Positions 46,396 to 56,241 of a stretch of 64,000 nucleotides of DNA are shown here, piece after piece. A program made the position numbers and the translations under genes. The stretch is from Photorhabdus bodei (GTDB taxonomy: Bacteria; Pseudomonadota; Gammaproteobacteria; Enterobacterales; Enterobacteriaceae): positions 124,001 to 188,000 of the forward strand of contig NZ_NSCM01000004.1 in NCBI RefSeq assembly GCF_003287735.1. The letters run 5' to 3'. The notes beneath the pieces are model-generated. The model was given only the letters and a program-made list of their open reading frames with translations. It was not told the origin of the DNA and made no database searches. The first letter of the stretch is position 1, and every line of letters starts with the position of its first letter.

Positions 46396-46878
46396 TTATC
46401 GCCCAGCATTCTTCATAATACGCGCTTTGTCTAATTTCCATTCACGTTCTTTAATGTCCGAACGTTTGTCATGTGCCTTTTTGCCTTTCGCTACGCCAAT
46501 TTTGACTTTGCACCAAGCATTTTTCCAATAGAGAGATAAGGCAACAACGGTATAACCTTCACGATTGACTCGACCATATAACGAATCAAGTTCGCGTTGA
46601 TTAAGTAAGAGTTTGCGTGAACGCATTGGATCACAGACGACATGGGAAGAAGCTACATTTAACGGGGTGATGGTGGCACCAAAAAGATAAGCGTCGCCAT
46701 CTTTGAGCAAAACGTAACTGTCGCTGATGTTAGCTTTACCAGCGCGCAGTGATTTGACTTCCCATCCTTGTAACGAGAGACCCGCTTCAAATTCTTCTTC
46801 AATGAAGTATTCGTGACGAGCTCGTCTATTCATGGCAATGGTTGCCGAACCGGGTTTGTGTGCTTTTTTCTTTGTCAT
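46396..46878 (-). CDS. smpB: SsrA-binding protein SmpB
   Basis: 160 aa. [40 protein letters not shown] is the OB-fold start, and the C-terminal [25 protein letters not shown] is the tail that enters the mRNA channel of stalled ribosomes. Adjacent to ssrA as in other enterobacteria. Length is standard. Confidence 0.97.
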   Translation of the reverse strand: MTKKKAHKPGSATIAMNRRARHEYFIEEEFEAGLSLQGWEVKSLRAGKANISDSYVLLKDGDAYLFGATITPLNVASSHVVCDPMRSRKLLLNQRELDSLYGRVNREGYTVVALSLYWKNAWCKVKIGVAKGKKAHDKRSDIKEREWKLDKARIMKNAGR

Positions 46879-47034
46879 AGTGTATGCATTATACTGAATG
46901 GTTTGGTGAAAGAAATCTTTTCCCGCGCATATTTGCTGATTAATGCGTGTTTATTGCATTATACGCTGACAGTTTTTTCTTTGATCACGTATAGGTGATA
47001 TTATTTGCTACAATTAAGCCTTACAGGAAATTAT

Positions 47035-47469
47035 ATGCCACAGATTAGTCGCTCTGCGTTAGTACCGTACAGCGTGGAACAAATGTATAAATTGGTCAAT
47101 GATATCGGTTCTTACCCGGATTTTTTGCCGGGGTGTGTCGGCAGTCGGGTGCTGAGTGTTAGCAGTAACGAAATGACTGCATCAGTCGATGTTTCGAAAG
47201 CGGGTATAAGTAAGACTTTTGTTACCCGGAATATTCTGGCCGATAACCAAAGCATTAATATGCAACTGGTCGACGGGCCTTTTCGTAAGTTGATGGGAGG
47301 CTGGCAGTTCATACCATTGAGTGAAGATGCCTGTAAAGTTGAGTTGCACCTTGATTTTGAATTCACTAATAAGCTGATTGAATTGGCTTTCGGTAAGATT
47401 TTTAAGGAGCTGGCTGGAAGTATGGTGCAGGCTTTTACTCTGCGTGCACGTGAGGTTTATCGTGTCTGA
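47035..47469 (+). CDS. ratA: RatA, START-domain ubiquinone-binding/ribosome-association protein
   Basis: 144 aa from ATG 47035 with AGGAAA upstream. [37 protein letters not shown] is the conserved COQ10/RatA start. E. coli RatA is reported to hinder 70S assembly; its family also binds polyketide-type lipids such as ubiquinone. It overlaps ratB by 8 bp. Confidence 0.93.
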   Translation: MPQISRSALVPYSVEQMYKLVNDIGSYPDFLPGCVGSRVLSVSSNEMTASVDVSKAGISKTFVTRNILADNQSINMQLVDGPFRKLMGGWQFIPLSEDACKVELHLDFEFTNKLIELAFGKIFKELAGSMVQAFTLRAREVYRV

Positions 47470-47755
47470 TATTAATATCGAAGTTGTTTATGCATTGCCT
47501 GATCGCCAATATCTGCGTACGGTGAAATTGGCTCAAGGCTCAACTGTTGAGCAGGCAATAGTTGCATCAGGTTTGCTGACTTTGCGTAATGATATTGATT
47601 TGCAAAAGAATAAAGTCGGAATTTATAGCCGTCCTGTCAAGTTGACGGATATTTTGGAAGAGGGTGATAGGGTGGAAATTTACCGCCCATTATTGGCTGA
47701 TCCAAAAGAAATGCGTCGTAAGCGTGCTGAACGGGCTAAAAATAATGCTCAATAA
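47462..47755 (+). CDS. ratB: RatB family (RnfH-like ubiquitin-fold) protein
   Basis: 97 aa from GTG 47462, inside the end of rat[35 protein letters not shown] and the C-terminal [26 protein letters not shown] are diagnostic of the RnfH/RatB beta-grasp family. Function poorly defined; always next to ratA in enterobacteria. Confidence 0.92.
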   Translation: MSDINIEVVYALPDRQYLRTVKLAQGSTVEQAIVASGLLTLRNDIDLQKNKVGIYSRPVKLTDILEEGDRVEIYRPLLADPKEMRRKRAERAKNNAQ

Positions 47756-47760
47756 TTACT

Positions 47761-47800
47761 ATAGACAGTCAGTTATCTATTTTTTTGACGGACTGTCTAT
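47761..47800. terminator. Bidirectional terminator between ratB and bamE
   Basis: ATAGACAGTC and GACTGTCTAT are perfectly complementary, with a 20-nt T-rich loop. It lies between two convergent genes. Confidence 0.7.
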
Positions 47801-47810
47801 ATTTCTTCGG

Positions 47811-48158
47811 TTATTGAAGATTTTCGGTAAGTGAATTTTCGTTTTTAATGTCAGTCAGTACACCATTACTGTCAAATGTCAGGGTCAGAGTTTGCTGAGT
47901 TACTTTTTCGTGCCCAGGTTGCTGACGGAATACATAAAACCACGTTTGAGTCCCAAACGGGTCTTGTAACATTGGTGTTCCTAATGTGTAAGCTACCTGT
48001 TGCTGGGTCATTCCCTTGTGGATTTTTGATACACTAGTCGGTGTTAGGTAGTTCCCCTGATTAATGTCAGGGCGATAAACAGCCCGTTCCAACGTAGAGC
48101 AACCCGCAGTCAGCATAACGAATGATACAGCAGCGGCAGTCAACATTTTACAGTGCAT
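47811..48158 (-). CDS. bamE: Outer-membrane assembly lipoprotein BamE
   Basis: 115 aa with the lipobox LTAGC (Cys about 20) after a 19-residue signal peptide. Conserved [42 protein letters not shown] follows. It is a small component of the Bam complex that stabilises BamA-BamD. A divergently placed ERIC element lies upstream, between bamE and recN. Confidence 0.95.
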   Translation of the reverse strand: MHCKMLTAAAVSFVMLTAGCSTLERAVYRPDINQGNYLTPTSVSKIHKGMTQQQVAYTLGTPMLQDPFGTQTWFYVFRQQPGHEKVTQQTLTLTFDSNGVLTDIKNENSLTENLQ

Positions 48159-48224
48159 GGTAATTACATTCCTTTAGGAGTCAGGGTGTTGATAATAATA
48201 GACCTTGACGAAATTGAAAACCTT

Positions 48225-48351
48225 TATACCCGTTATCTTTCAAGTTGCCTTTTTGTTGGCTGCGCTCACTCACCCCGGTCACATCGTTACCTATGCTCCC
48301 GGGGATTCGCTCCCTTGCCGTCGCGATGCATCTTGAAATCCATAGGGTATA
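48225..48351 (-). repeat. ERIC element
   Basis: Full 127-bp copy between bamE and the recN stop codon, so recN transcripts may read through it towards bamE. Confidence 0.92.
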
Positions 48352-48396
48352 CAAGCTTTATCTATGACCTTAAATCTACGCAAAAGTTGTATCAAA

Positions 48397-50058
48397 TTAT
48401 GCTGCTAGCAGCTCTTTGGCATTTGCCAGGGTATTTTTTGTCACTTCACTGCCTGCGAGAAGCCGCGCCAGCTCTTGTAATCTGGCTTTTTTATCCAGCA
48501 ATTGCATTTGAGTTTCCGTTTCTTCACCGTCAGTCTGTTTACTGACATAAAAATGTTGGTGTCCACAACCGGCTACTTGGGGCAAGTGAGTGACGCACAT
48601 AACCTGTGTAGATTCGCCTAATTCGCGTAACAGGCGGCCGACAATTGCAGCTGTTGGGCCGCTGATACCGACATCCACTTCATCAAAAATCAAGGCGGAC
48701 GTTTCCATTTTCTTAGCCGTTATAACCTGAATTGCCAGCGCAATACGGGAAAGTTCACCACCTGAAGCAACTTTTGCGAGAGATTGGTGTGGCTGACCGG
48801 GGTTAGTGGTGACGTTAAATTCAACTTTATCTGAACCATCAGCATTCAGATGCTCAGGTGCAAAAGAGACATCAATGGTAAAGCGACCATGAGGCATGGC
48901 GAGTTGATGCATACTGTGAGTAATGAGTTCACTTAGTTCTTTAGCATATTGTTGGCGAACCAGATGCAATTTTTCTGCAACTTCCAATGCCTGCTTATGG
49001 TGTTTATTAACCTGCTCGCTAAGGTGGGTGCAATCATCTTCTTGCTGCGCCAGTAATTGCTGTTCTTCTAATAATTGTTGATGTAGTGAAGGAAGTTCTT
49101 CTGGTACAACGTGGTGTTTGCGGGCCACTCTAATTTGTTGTGAAATTTTTTGTTCCAGCTCAAAAAGACGATTTGGGTCCATATCCAGTTGATCACCGTA
49201 GTGGCGGAGTTCATCGCTGACTTCATTAATTTGAATGGATGCTTCTTCCAGCATAGTGAGTAATTGACTGAATTTATCATCCATAGTGATGAGTTCTGCC
49301 AGTTCGTGTTTAGCGTAGTTCAGCAGACTGGTAATATTTTGTTCATCGTTATCACTAAGTAACTGGAGTGCGGTTTGGCTGACAGATAGTAGCTGACCAC
49401 GGTTTGCTAGCCGTTTATATTCATTATCTTGTTCTTGATATTCACCTGATTGTGGTGCCAGCTCATTGAGCTCTTTTAAGTGATACTCCAGTAACTGTTG
49501 ACGAGATTGACGTTCAAGTGCCTGTTGTTGGAATCGAGCCAGATCCTGACAACTTTGGTGCCATTGCTGATATGCCTGTTTCATTTCATTTTGCAGATTG
49601 AATTGATTAGCGTAAGTATCAAGCAGGCGTTTTTGGTGGCCGTTATTTAATAGTAATTGATGGGCGTGCTGACCGTGAATTTGAATAAGGTGGGTACCCA
49701 ATTCGCGTAATTGGGAAATCGGTACGGCAGTGCCATTGATAAAGCCTCTGGAACGACCATCTGACGTTATTGTACGGCGTAGTAAGCATTCATTACTGTC
49801 ATCAAGTTGGTGTGCTTCTAGCCATTGGTGAGCAGAAGGCGTATCAGAAAGAGAAAACCGGGCACAAATATCAGCACGAAAAGCCCCGCTACGCACCATA
49901 TTGGCCTCACCACGATTACCCAGACATAAACCTAATGCATCAATTGCGATGGATTTACCCGCGCCGGTTTCACCTGTGATGGCTGTCATGCCTGGCTGGA
50001 AGTCAATTTCAAGCTCACGAACAATGGCAAAATTGCTAATGGTTAACTGGGTGAGCAT
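48397..50058 (-). CDS. recN: DNA repair protein RecN
   Basis: 553 aa from ATG 50058, with AGGAG seven bases upstream; a GTG one codon earlier is too close to it. The SMC-like ATPase has Walker A GETGAGKS near the N-terminus, long coiled-coil arms (about 150-370), the ABC signature [13 protein letters not shown], and Walker [11 protein letters not shown]. It holds broken DNA ends during double-strand break repair. Two LexA boxes lie in the promoter, as in E. coli, so SOS induction is expected. Confidence 0.97.
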   Translation of the reverse strand: MLTQLTISNFAIVRELEIDFQPGMTAITGETGAGKSIAIDALGLCLGNRGEANMVRSGAFRADICARFSLSDTPSAHQWLEAHQLDDSNECLLRRTITSDGRSRGFINGTAVPISQLRELGTHLIQIHGQHAHQLLLNNGHQKRLLDTYANQFNLQNEMKQAYQQWHQSCQDLARFQQQALERQSRQQLLEYHLKELNELAPQSGEYQEQDNEYKRLANRGQLLSVSQTALQLLSDNDEQNITSLLNYAKHELAELITMDDKFSQLLTMLEEASIQINEVSDELRHYGDQLDMDPNRLFELEQKISQQIRVARKHHVVPEELPSLHQQLLEEQQLLAQQEDDCTHLSEQVNKHHKQALEVAEKLHLVRQQYAKELSELITHSMHQLAMPHGRFTIDVSFAPEHLNADGSDKVEFNVTTNPGQPHQSLAKVASGGELSRIALAIQVITAKKMETSALIFDEVDVGISGPTAAIVGRLLRELGESTQVMCVTHLPQVAGCGHQHFYVSKQTDGEETETQMQLLDKKARLQELARLLAGSEVTKNTLANAKELLAA

Positions 50059-50086
50059 CACACTTCTCCTGTGTATAAAAACACCT

Positions 50087-50102
50087 CTGTATCTTCATAC
50101 AG
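50087..50102 (-). promoter_or_regulatory. LexA (SOS) box 1 of recN
   Basis: CTGTATCTTCATACAG, a perfect CTG-N10-CAG with near-consensus AT-rich centre, 29 bp upstream of the recN start codon. Confidence 0.9.
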
Positions 50103-50108
50103 TATAAA

Positions 50109-50124
50109 CTGGTTTTTTATACAG
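50109..50124 (-). promoter_or_regulatory. LexA (SOS) box 2 of recN
   Basis: CTGGTTTTTTATACAG, CTG-N10-CAG, centred 22 bp (two helical turns) from box 1. Paired boxes are typical of recN. Confidence 0.87.
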
Positions 50125-50146
50125 TAAAGTAGTGAAACCTAATTTT

Positions 50147-51025
50147 TTAGAACATTTTTTTAGACCAGCTTAGTTTTGTACTTAATGTGTTGAAGTAGTT
50201 ATAGTCTTGAGGATGAATGAGATTGAGCTTCTGTTTGCTGCGGCTAATAATTACATCCTCTCCATCCTGTATAGGTAGAACTATTTGGCTATCGCAACTG
50301 ACTTCATAATCGTTGCTATTTTGGGAAAATTTCAGCCTGATGCTGCTTTCACTGCTGATAACCAATGGCCGAGAAGACAATGTATGTGGGAACATCGGTA
50401 CCAGGACGATAGCATCCAGATTTGGTGTCAGAATTGGCCCACCTGCGGAAAGCGAGTAAGCTGTGGAACCCGTTGGCGTTGCGATAATTAGTCCGTCAGA
50501 ACGTTGGGAAAAGGCAAAACGTTCATCAATATAGACTTCGAATTCAATCATATGTGCCACTTTCCCCGGATGGAGTACGACTTCGTTGATAGCGGTACTG
50601 ATACGAGGTTTCTGGCCGTTTCTTCTGACTTGAGCTTCTAGTAGGAAACGGTGTTCGTTCCGATATTCGCCATCCAATACTTCAGAAAGTTGTTGCAAAG
50701 CATTATCAGGATCTAAGTCGGTCAGAAAACCTAGATTGCCTCTGTTAATACCAATGACTTTAATGTCATAACGGGAAAGGACCCGGGCAGCGCCCAACAT
50801 ATTGCCGTCACCACCAACAACGACAGCTAAATCAGCTTGTTTGCCAATTTCGGTCAGACCGCCAGTTTGTGCATCTTTTAAACCAATGTCTTTGGCAATC
50901 TGACGATCAATAATGACAGAATAACCTTTGGATTTTAACCAATGATAAAGCATCTCATGAGTAGCAAGTGCTTCTGGGTGGCGAGGATGACCAACAATAC
51001 CTATGCATTTGAATTTTTTATTCAT
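50147..51025 (-). CDS. nadK: NAD kinase
   Basis: 292 aa. [16 protein letters not shown] is the GGDG motif of NAD kinases, followed by [14 protein letters not shown] and [23 protein letters not shown]. It phosphorylates NAD to NADP in the cytoplasm. The order grpE-nadK-recN-bamE, with grpE divergent, is the standard enterobacterial arrangement. Confidence 0.97.
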   Translation of the reverse strand: MNKKFKCIGIVGHPRHPEALATHEMLYHWLKSKGYSVIIDRQIAKDIGLKDAQTGGLTEIGKQADLAVVVGGDGNMLGAARVLSRYDIKVIGINRGNLGFLTDLDPDNALQQLSEVLDGEYRNEHRFLLEAQVRRNGQKPRISTAINEVVLHPGKVAHMIEFEVYIDERFAFSQRSDGLIIATPTGSTAYSLSAGGPILTPNLDAIVLVPMFPHTLSSRPLVISSESSIRLKFSQNSNDYEVSCDSQIVLPIQDGEDVIISRSKQKLNLIHPQDYNYFNTLSTKLSWSKKMF

Positions 51026-51078
51026 CGTTGTAATTGCCTTCTAGCAAGAGGTTTTATCCTCACAATACGGCGGGTTCC

Positions 51079-51107
51079 CTTGAATCCCCAGTTTAGATCC
51101 CCATAAT
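51079..51107 (+). promoter_or_regulatory. Sigma-32 heat-shock promoter of grpE
   Basis: CTTGAAT (-35), a 13-bp spacer, then CCCCATAAT (-10) matches the RpoH consensus CTTGAAA/CCCCATnT closely. It ends about 40 bp before the grpE ATG. Confidence 0.9.
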
Positions 51108-51149
51108 AGGCTAAGTAGCGAGATTAATGCCAAATACGCGGAGATATTC

Positions 51150-51731
51150 ATGAGTAGTAAAGAACAAAAAATGCCTGACGAGCAAGTCTCGGAAGATATG
51201 GAAGTTGTATCTGAACAGCAAAATAGTGCGGATAAAGCAGAAGCATCAGAGACAGAAAGCGTTGTTGATCCGCGTGTCGCAGAGCTGGAAGAACAGCTCA
51301 AGCAGGCGCAACAACGTGAACGTGATGCCATTTTGCGTGCTAAGGCTGAAGTTGAAAATATCCGTCGTCGTACTGAGCAAGATGTGGAAAAAGCCCATAA
51401 GTTTGCGTTAGAAAGATTTGCCAATGAACTGTTGCCAGTGATTGATAATCTTGAGCGCGCTTTGGAGGTGGCAGATCGTACTAATACCGAAATAGCACCT
51501 ATGGTTGAAGGCATCGAGCTGACGTTGAAGTCTTTCCTTGGGGCTGTGGGTAAATTTGGTATTGAAGTTGTTGGCGACACAAATGTTCCTTTTAATCCTG
51601 AGATTCATCAGGCTATGACCATGATGGAATCCGATCAGCATGAACCAAATCATGTCATGATGGTTATGCAGAAAGGGTATACCTTAAATGGCCGTTTGTT
51701 ACGCCCGGCAATGGTAGCTGTATCAAAGTAA
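51150..51731 (+). CDS. grpE: Nucleotide exchange factor GrpE
   Basis: 193 aa. An acidic N-terminus and a long coiled coil ([41 protein letters not shown], residues about 45-90) are followed by the beta-wing domain ending [18 protein letters not shown]. It exchanges ADP on DnaK. The sigma-32 promoter upstream predicts heat induction. Confidence 0.97.
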
Positions 51732-51771
51732 TTTTAGCTCAGTAGTAATTTTAGTTCAGTAATAAGTATCA

Positions 51772-51802
51772 ATGCCGCTCCAACAGGGGCGGCATTTTTT
51801 TA
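51772..51802. terminator. Terminator shared by grpE and ung
   Basis: ATGCCGCTCC / GGGGCGGCAT stem with an AACA loop followed by TTTTTTTATT on the plus strand; its right side overlaps the ung stop codon. It closes grpE, and its complement can serve ung. Confidence 0.85.
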
Positions 51803-52480
51803 TTGTGGCAACTCAGGCGTCCAGTTAATTGGCGCGATGCCTTGTTTTTCTAGCAATGCATTGGCCTTTGAAAAATGTTTGCAGCCAAAGAACCCTCGGT
51901 GGGCAGATAGTGGAGATGGATGGGGTGCTTTGAGAACGTGGTGTTTATTAGCATCAATAAAGTAGCCCTTTTTCTGAGCGTGGGAGCCCCAAAGCAGAAA
52001 AACGACGCCTGAACGGTGCTCATTGATAGCGGCAATGACTTTATCAGTGAAAGTTTCCCATCCCAGATTCGCGTGGGAGTGTGCATTACCACGTTCTACG
52101 GTGAGTACGGTATTGAGTAGTAACACCCCTTGTTTAGCCCAACTGACTAGGCAACCGTGATTTGGATGCTGGAAGTCAGGTATATCGGATGCCAGCTCTT
52201 TGTACATATTAACCAGAGAAGGTGGCGCAGGAATACCCGGTTGTACAGAAAAAGAGAGGCCATGTGCCTGATTGGGGCCGTGGTAAGGGTCTTGTCCAAG
52301 TATCACCACCTTAATATCAGCCAATTCGGTGTAGCGGAATGCATTGAATACATCCTGTTGTGGCGGATAAATAGTTTTACCTGCCTGACGTTCTTTTGCG
52401 ACATAGGCCAGCGTGTCGAGAAAATAGGGCTGTTTTTTCTCGTTACCGATTACGTCGTGCCATGTGAGGGGTGCGGACAT
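51800..52480 (-). CDS. ung: Uracil-DNA glycosylase
   Basis: 226 aa. [22 protein letters not shown] carries the water-activating Asp of the GQDPYH motif, and [23 protein letters not shown] the DNA-intercalation loop (HPSPLSAHR). It removes uracil from DNA as the first step of base excision repair. Confidence 0.97.
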   Translation of the reverse strand: MSAPLTWHDVIGNEKKQPYFLDTLAYVAKERQAGKTIYPPQQDVFNAFRYTELADIKVVILGQDPYHGPNQAHGLSFSVQPGIPAPPSLVNMYKELASDIPDFQHPNHGCLVSWAKQGVLLLNTVLTVERGNAHSHANLGWETFTDKVIAAINEHRSGVVFLLWGSHAQKKGYFIDANKHHVLKAPHPSPLSAHRGFFGCKHFSKANALLEKQGIAPINWTPELPQ

Positions 52481-53127
52481 AGTAAATCCTTTTTATATAA
52501 TTACCAAATGGATGTTAGCTTACCGATTACAAAATCAGAGGAAAACCTTTGATGCATACTAAAACTAAATTCTTGATAACTATTTCAATGTTGTAAAGTA
52601 TTTTTGAAAGTTTATCCAAAAAATTGCTTTGAGGTTAGCTATAGAAACTTATTTAAAACGTAAGGTAGCAGTATGTTTTATAGTAACTATATGAAATTAA
52701 CTGTTTTGAATCAATGAGTATCCTCATTTGTGTGGGTATGTAGGAATGAGGCATATTGCTTTGACTAAATAACTAAGATAACTCATTGATAATTTGGTTT
52801 ATTGTGCGAATGTAGAGATAGAAATGATTACGAATATTCAATACCGTGAAGGGCCAGATTGTGGCTAAGGATAAGCTGGATCGTTTGAATATCGTATGAA
52901 ACCAAAACAATACTTGTTGTAAGCAGTCAGTTCACTTTGACTCTTTTCTGGCTATTTATTGACAAATAATAGGTAGAAATTTCTCTGTTATCAGAGAGAT
53001 GAATCACAGTTGATTAATTTTGTTAACATAATTTAAACATTAATTTAACTTTATGGCGTTCCCTGCCGATAGATTAGTTGTACTGATTAAATCGTCGATT
53101 ATTTTCAGCTATCCTTAGGGGAATTTT
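52481..53127. other. Intergenic region between ung and the lipase gene
   Basis: About 650 bp with no intact gene. A weak hairpin AGTCA/TGACT followed by CTTTTC near 52925-52950 looks like an orphan terminator. GAATATT (52832) and a near-complementary GAATATC (52890) bound a structured-looking 70-nt stretch. Confidence 0.4.
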
Positions 53128-54144
53128 ATGAGTTTATCAATTGAAATGAATCTATCAGTCGATTCAAGTTTTCCCGTTTTAAATAATCTTCAACTTATTA
53201 CACCGCCTTCTGTTCCAGACCAGAATATTAAAAAAGCGACCACTGAAGTTTTTTCCCTCTCGGAAATAACTAAACAAAATAATAGAGTCTATCAATCATT
53301 AATTAATGAGCAGAGTATTAACGTTAATTTAAAGTCAATCACAGGAATTAAGTCTGAGCAAATTAGTGGTAAGCAATCTCATGAGATTGATTATATGTTG
53401 ACCTTAATTTCTGATGATGTTTACATACGCACCACGATGGGAATAGGTGATTATGTTCGTCTTTCTGATGGTGAATTATTAAAGGCAGGAATAGAGCCGG
53501 CAAATTTAAGGGATGAAACAACAGGCTTTCAGGCAGGTATTTATCGGAATGACGATCTCTATATAGTGGCTTTTGTGGGCACTAATGATTTGAAGGATAT
53601 ATTAACTAATTTACGACAAGGTTTTGGATTTGATGAAGCTCAATATCATCAAGCAATTGATTTAGCTCGCACTGCCAGAATAGCATTTGGGGAAAACTTG
53701 TTATTTACTGGGCACTCTTTGGGAGGTGGATTAGCCGCGACAGCCGCATTATCAATTGGAAAGCCCGCGGTAATATTTAATTCAGCTGGTGTTTCTGACA
53801 ATATGATGAAAAATTTGGGTTTTTCACCTCAAGAGGGTAGGGCTATCGCTGAAAATGGATTGGTACGCCATTATGTTGTGGAGCATGATTTACTTGATGT
53901 ATTACAACAGAAACTGCCCGTATCTCAGCCGATAGGACATAAAATCTTACTGAAATATAATGATAATTCAGGAGAATCAGATCAAGGGTTTCCTCATAAT
54001 CTGATACGTGGACTAAAAGCACATTCTCTTAAAAAGATGTTGGAATTATTAACAATATACAAACCTTGGTCGTCTTTAAATGATGAACAGCAAGGAGAAT
54101 CTCTAGTCATGCTTGATGAACTGGAGCTGAATGTTTCCGCATAA
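53128..54144 (+). CDS. Class 3-type lipase / putative phospholipase effector
   Basis: 338 aa with no signal peptide. The alpha/beta-hydrolase core runs from about residue 135: LYIVAFVGTNDLKDILTNLRQGFG (oxyanion region) and the nucleophile elbow TGHSLGGGLAATAAL (Ser about 197). Asp (VEHDLLD) and His (LKAHSLKK) candidates lie downstream. This is the layout of DUF2974/lipase_3 proteins such as some type VI secretion Tle effectors. The downstream ankyrin gene, 15 bp away, looks like its immunity or regulatory partner. Secretion route unknown. Confidence 0.72.
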   Translation: MSLSIEMNLSVDSSFPVLNNLQLITPPSVPDQNIKKATTEVFSLSEITKQNNRVYQSLINEQSINVNLKSITGIKSEQISGKQSHEIDYMLTLISDDVYIRTTMGIGDYVRLSDGELLKAGIEPANLRDETTGFQAGIYRNDDLYIVAFVGTNDLKDILTNLRQGFGFDEAQYHQAIDLARTARIAFGENLLFTGHSLGGGLAATAALSIGKPAVIFNSAGVSDNMMKNLGFSPQEGRAIAENGLVRHYVVEHDLLDVLQQKLPVSQPIGHKILLKYNDNSGESDQGFPHNLIRGLKAHSLKKMLELLTIYKPWSSLNDEQQGESLVMLDELELNVSA

Positions 54145-54159
54145 TTAAAGAGAGGCGCG

Positions 54160-54747
54160 ATGAAAATTGGCGAAGTAATTGAGCCTGAATTGGAACTGGA
54201 TTGTCAGCGGAGTGAAGAAAATATAACTCCGTTACAATGGGCTATATTCAATCAGCGAATGGATGATGCTAATAATTTGCTGAAAGAGGGGGCTGATCCT
54301 ACTCAACCTGGTTTGCAACAAGAAAGTGCTTTACATACGGCTGCAAAAATCAACAACCCTGATTATCTTAAATCTTTATTATCAGTTGTGCCGGATGTGA
54401 ATATTATACATCCCATAACCTTAGCAACACCTTTACATGTTGCGGTTCAGGTAGAGAGAAAAATGCAGGTTGAATTACTGTTGGTCGCTGGTGCTAATCC
54501 CAATCAGGCTAATCGGATTGGAGATACTCCGTTACATATTGCAGCCAAAATTAACTCGCCGGAATTGGTGCTGATATTGTTGAAGTCAGGCGCTGATCCT
54601 AAATTGCGAAACAAGCAACAATCAACGTTCCAGATGTATCTCAATCTCACACCGCTAAAAGCTCGGAGCCGTGAGATGCAAGCTGAATATGATAAGGTTA
54701 ATCACTGGCTGAAAGCTCAGCAAGTCAGCCGGTATTATTTGAAGTAA
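54160..54747 (+). CDS. Ankyrin-repeat protein, probable partner of the lipase
   Basis: 195 aa. Four ankyrin repeats are visible: ITPLQWAIFNQRMDDANNLLKEGADP, SALHTAAKINNPDYLKSLLSV, ATPLHVAVQVERKMQVELLLVAGANPNQ and DTPLHIAAKINSPELVLILLKSGADPKL. It has no signal peptide, so it is cytoplasmic if not co-secreted. GAGAGGCG precedes the ATG and the unit ends with a terminator. Ankyrin proteins encoded beside lipase effectors commonly neutralise them in the producer; that is inferred here. Confidence 0.8.
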   Translation: MKIGEVIEPELELDCQRSEENITPLQWAIFNQRMDDANNLLKEGADPTQPGLQQESALHTAAKINNPDYLKSLLSVVPDVNIIHPITLATPLHVAVQVERKMQVELLLVAGANPNQANRIGDTPLHIAAKINSPELVLILLKSGADPKLRNKQQSTFQMYLNLTPLKARSREMQAEYDKVNHWLKAQQVSRYYLK

Positions 54748-54774
54748 AATAAAAACTGGCTATTTGGCTTAATG

Positions 54775-54804
54775 ACAGTCAGTTAAGCTGACTGGCCTCT
54801 TTTT
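54775..54804 (+). terminator. Rho-independent terminator
   Basis: CAGTCAG / CTGACTG stem with a 5-nt loop followed by GCCTCTTTTTA, about 30 bp after the ankyrin gene. Confidence 0.8.
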
Positions 54805-55391
54805 ACCGGATATTTTGCTGAGAAGAGCGAGTCATCATGATGAGGTAACCTTGTCAAGGAACGACATTGTTTGTATTTTGCTCAATTTAGCGATCAAGGG
54901 AAGTATTTAGAGGTTCTCACATAAATTTATTTTTCATTACGTTTGCATTTTAAAAATCTTAAACCAACCTTAATAATTAAGTATAAATGTTAATTATTCG
55001 TGATCTACCCTACGCTGATTTCTGGATTAATGGAATGTTTCTTTAAATTTCCATTAATTAGTTATTTAGAGGAAAAACGAATTCTATAAGTACTGGGTAA
55101 CTGTCTGGGAGCGGTAGCGCGCCAAAATTGACTAGGTAGATACATTTATCATGAATAACTATTGGGACTGTCTAGGATTTTGGAGCCTGTAATCCATGAG
55201 CGGTAGCGTATGTCATGATTTTATTCCTATACCTACAGTTGTGTTCAGGCTCAGAAAGGACTATCTTCGAATTCATAAAAACAGGCGGAAAGTCAGATTA
55301 TTGTATTACCCATTATAACAAGAATGCAGATAATTTATCTTATTAACTTAACATATTGAGTCGAAATTTATAAAGAGGATATTTTACTGAG
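54805..55391. other. Intergenic region before the radical SAM cluster
   Basis: About 590 bp without a gene. GAGCGGTAGCG occurs twice (about 55108 and 55199), each near an ACTGTCT-like word, suggesting a decayed direct duplication or element scar. The cluster's promoter should be near the right end. Confidence 0.4.
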
Positions 55392-56240
55392 ATGAATCTT
55401 ATAAATAAAGAAAAAATCCGCTATGTTTTTAGTCGAATAAAAAGAAAAGGTGTTCTAAATACAATTAGTGGTATAAATAGGAAGTATATCAAATCAAAAT
55501 TCATAGAGTCATTTTTATCTAAGCTAATAAGTAGTAAATTATATGTGCCGGATTTCCCTAAGATTATACAAATAGAAACAAGAAGTGGCTGTAACTATTC
55601 CTGCTCATTTTGCCCCACAAATAAAGTCAAAATGAAACAAGGGAAAATGCAGCAAGAACTATTTGATAAAATAGTGGAACAATTAAAAAACTTTAATGGT
55701 TATATCAGTTTGTTTTTTAGAAATGAGCCATTGATGGATAAGAGAATTATAGATTGGGCTCAAAAGATAAAAAACGAAACAAATGCAAAAATAATTATTC
55801 AGACAAATGGTTCATTATTAAATGAAACAATTGCTAAGGAGCTTGGTCAATATGCTGAATTAATAGTGAATGACTATACTGATGATAAAATAGTAATGAA
55901 GAAAATAAAAAAATGGGAGGAGAATATTACTGATAATTTAATATTTGTAACACGAGATAACTCTGAAAGCTTGACAAATCGTGCTGGAAATATTGGTGAA
56001 AAAAAGAAGGTGTTTCTAAATAATTCATGTGTAAAACCATTTACTGAACTCACAATAACATTCAGTGGTACTGTTGTTTTGTGCTGTCAGGATTGGATGG
56101 AAGAAGCCATTATAGGAGATCTTAACCACCAAAGCATTCTTGAGATATGGAATTCAAATAATTTAAATGAAATTAGAGAACAATTAAAGAATAGAAATAG
56201 AATCGGAATATGTGAATATTGTGATTTTGTTGGGGTATAA
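55392..56240 (+). CDS. Radical SAM/SPASM enzyme
   Basis: 282 aa. The radical SAM 4Fe-4S motif CNYSCSFC (C67, C71, C74; CxxxCxxC) follows IQIETRSG. The C-terminus has a SPASM-like set of cysteines: SCVKPFTELTITFSGTVVLCCQDW and ICEYCDFVG. Members modify peptides, aminosugars or cofactors by radical chemistry. The protein starts with a basic 50-residue extension. It begins an AT-rich cluster of sugar- and isoprenoid-related genes; the glycosyltransferase gene starts 2 bp after its stop. Substrate unknown. Confidence 0.82.
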   Translation: MNLINKEKIRYVFSRIKRKGVLNTISGINRKYIKSKFIESFLSKLISSKLYVPDFPKIIQIETRSGCNYSCSFCPTNKVKMKQGKMQQELFDKIVEQLKNFNGYISLFFRNEPLMDKRIIDWAQKIKNETNAKIIIQTNGSLLNETIAKELGQYAELIVNDYTDDKIVMKKIKKWEENITDNLIFVTRDNSESLTNRAGNIGEKKKVFLNNSCVKPFTELTITFSGTVVLCCQDWMEEAIIGDLNHQSILEIWNSNNLNEIREQLKNRNRIGICEYCDFVGV

Positions 56241-56241
56241 G

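Noticed and set aside
52824..52862. A short ORF beginning Met-Ile-Thr-Asn-Ile-Gln next to ung, where grcA (MITGIQ...) lies in E. coli
   Set aside because: It stops after 12 codons, and nothing downstream resembles GrcA in any frame. Six residues are too few to claim a remnant.
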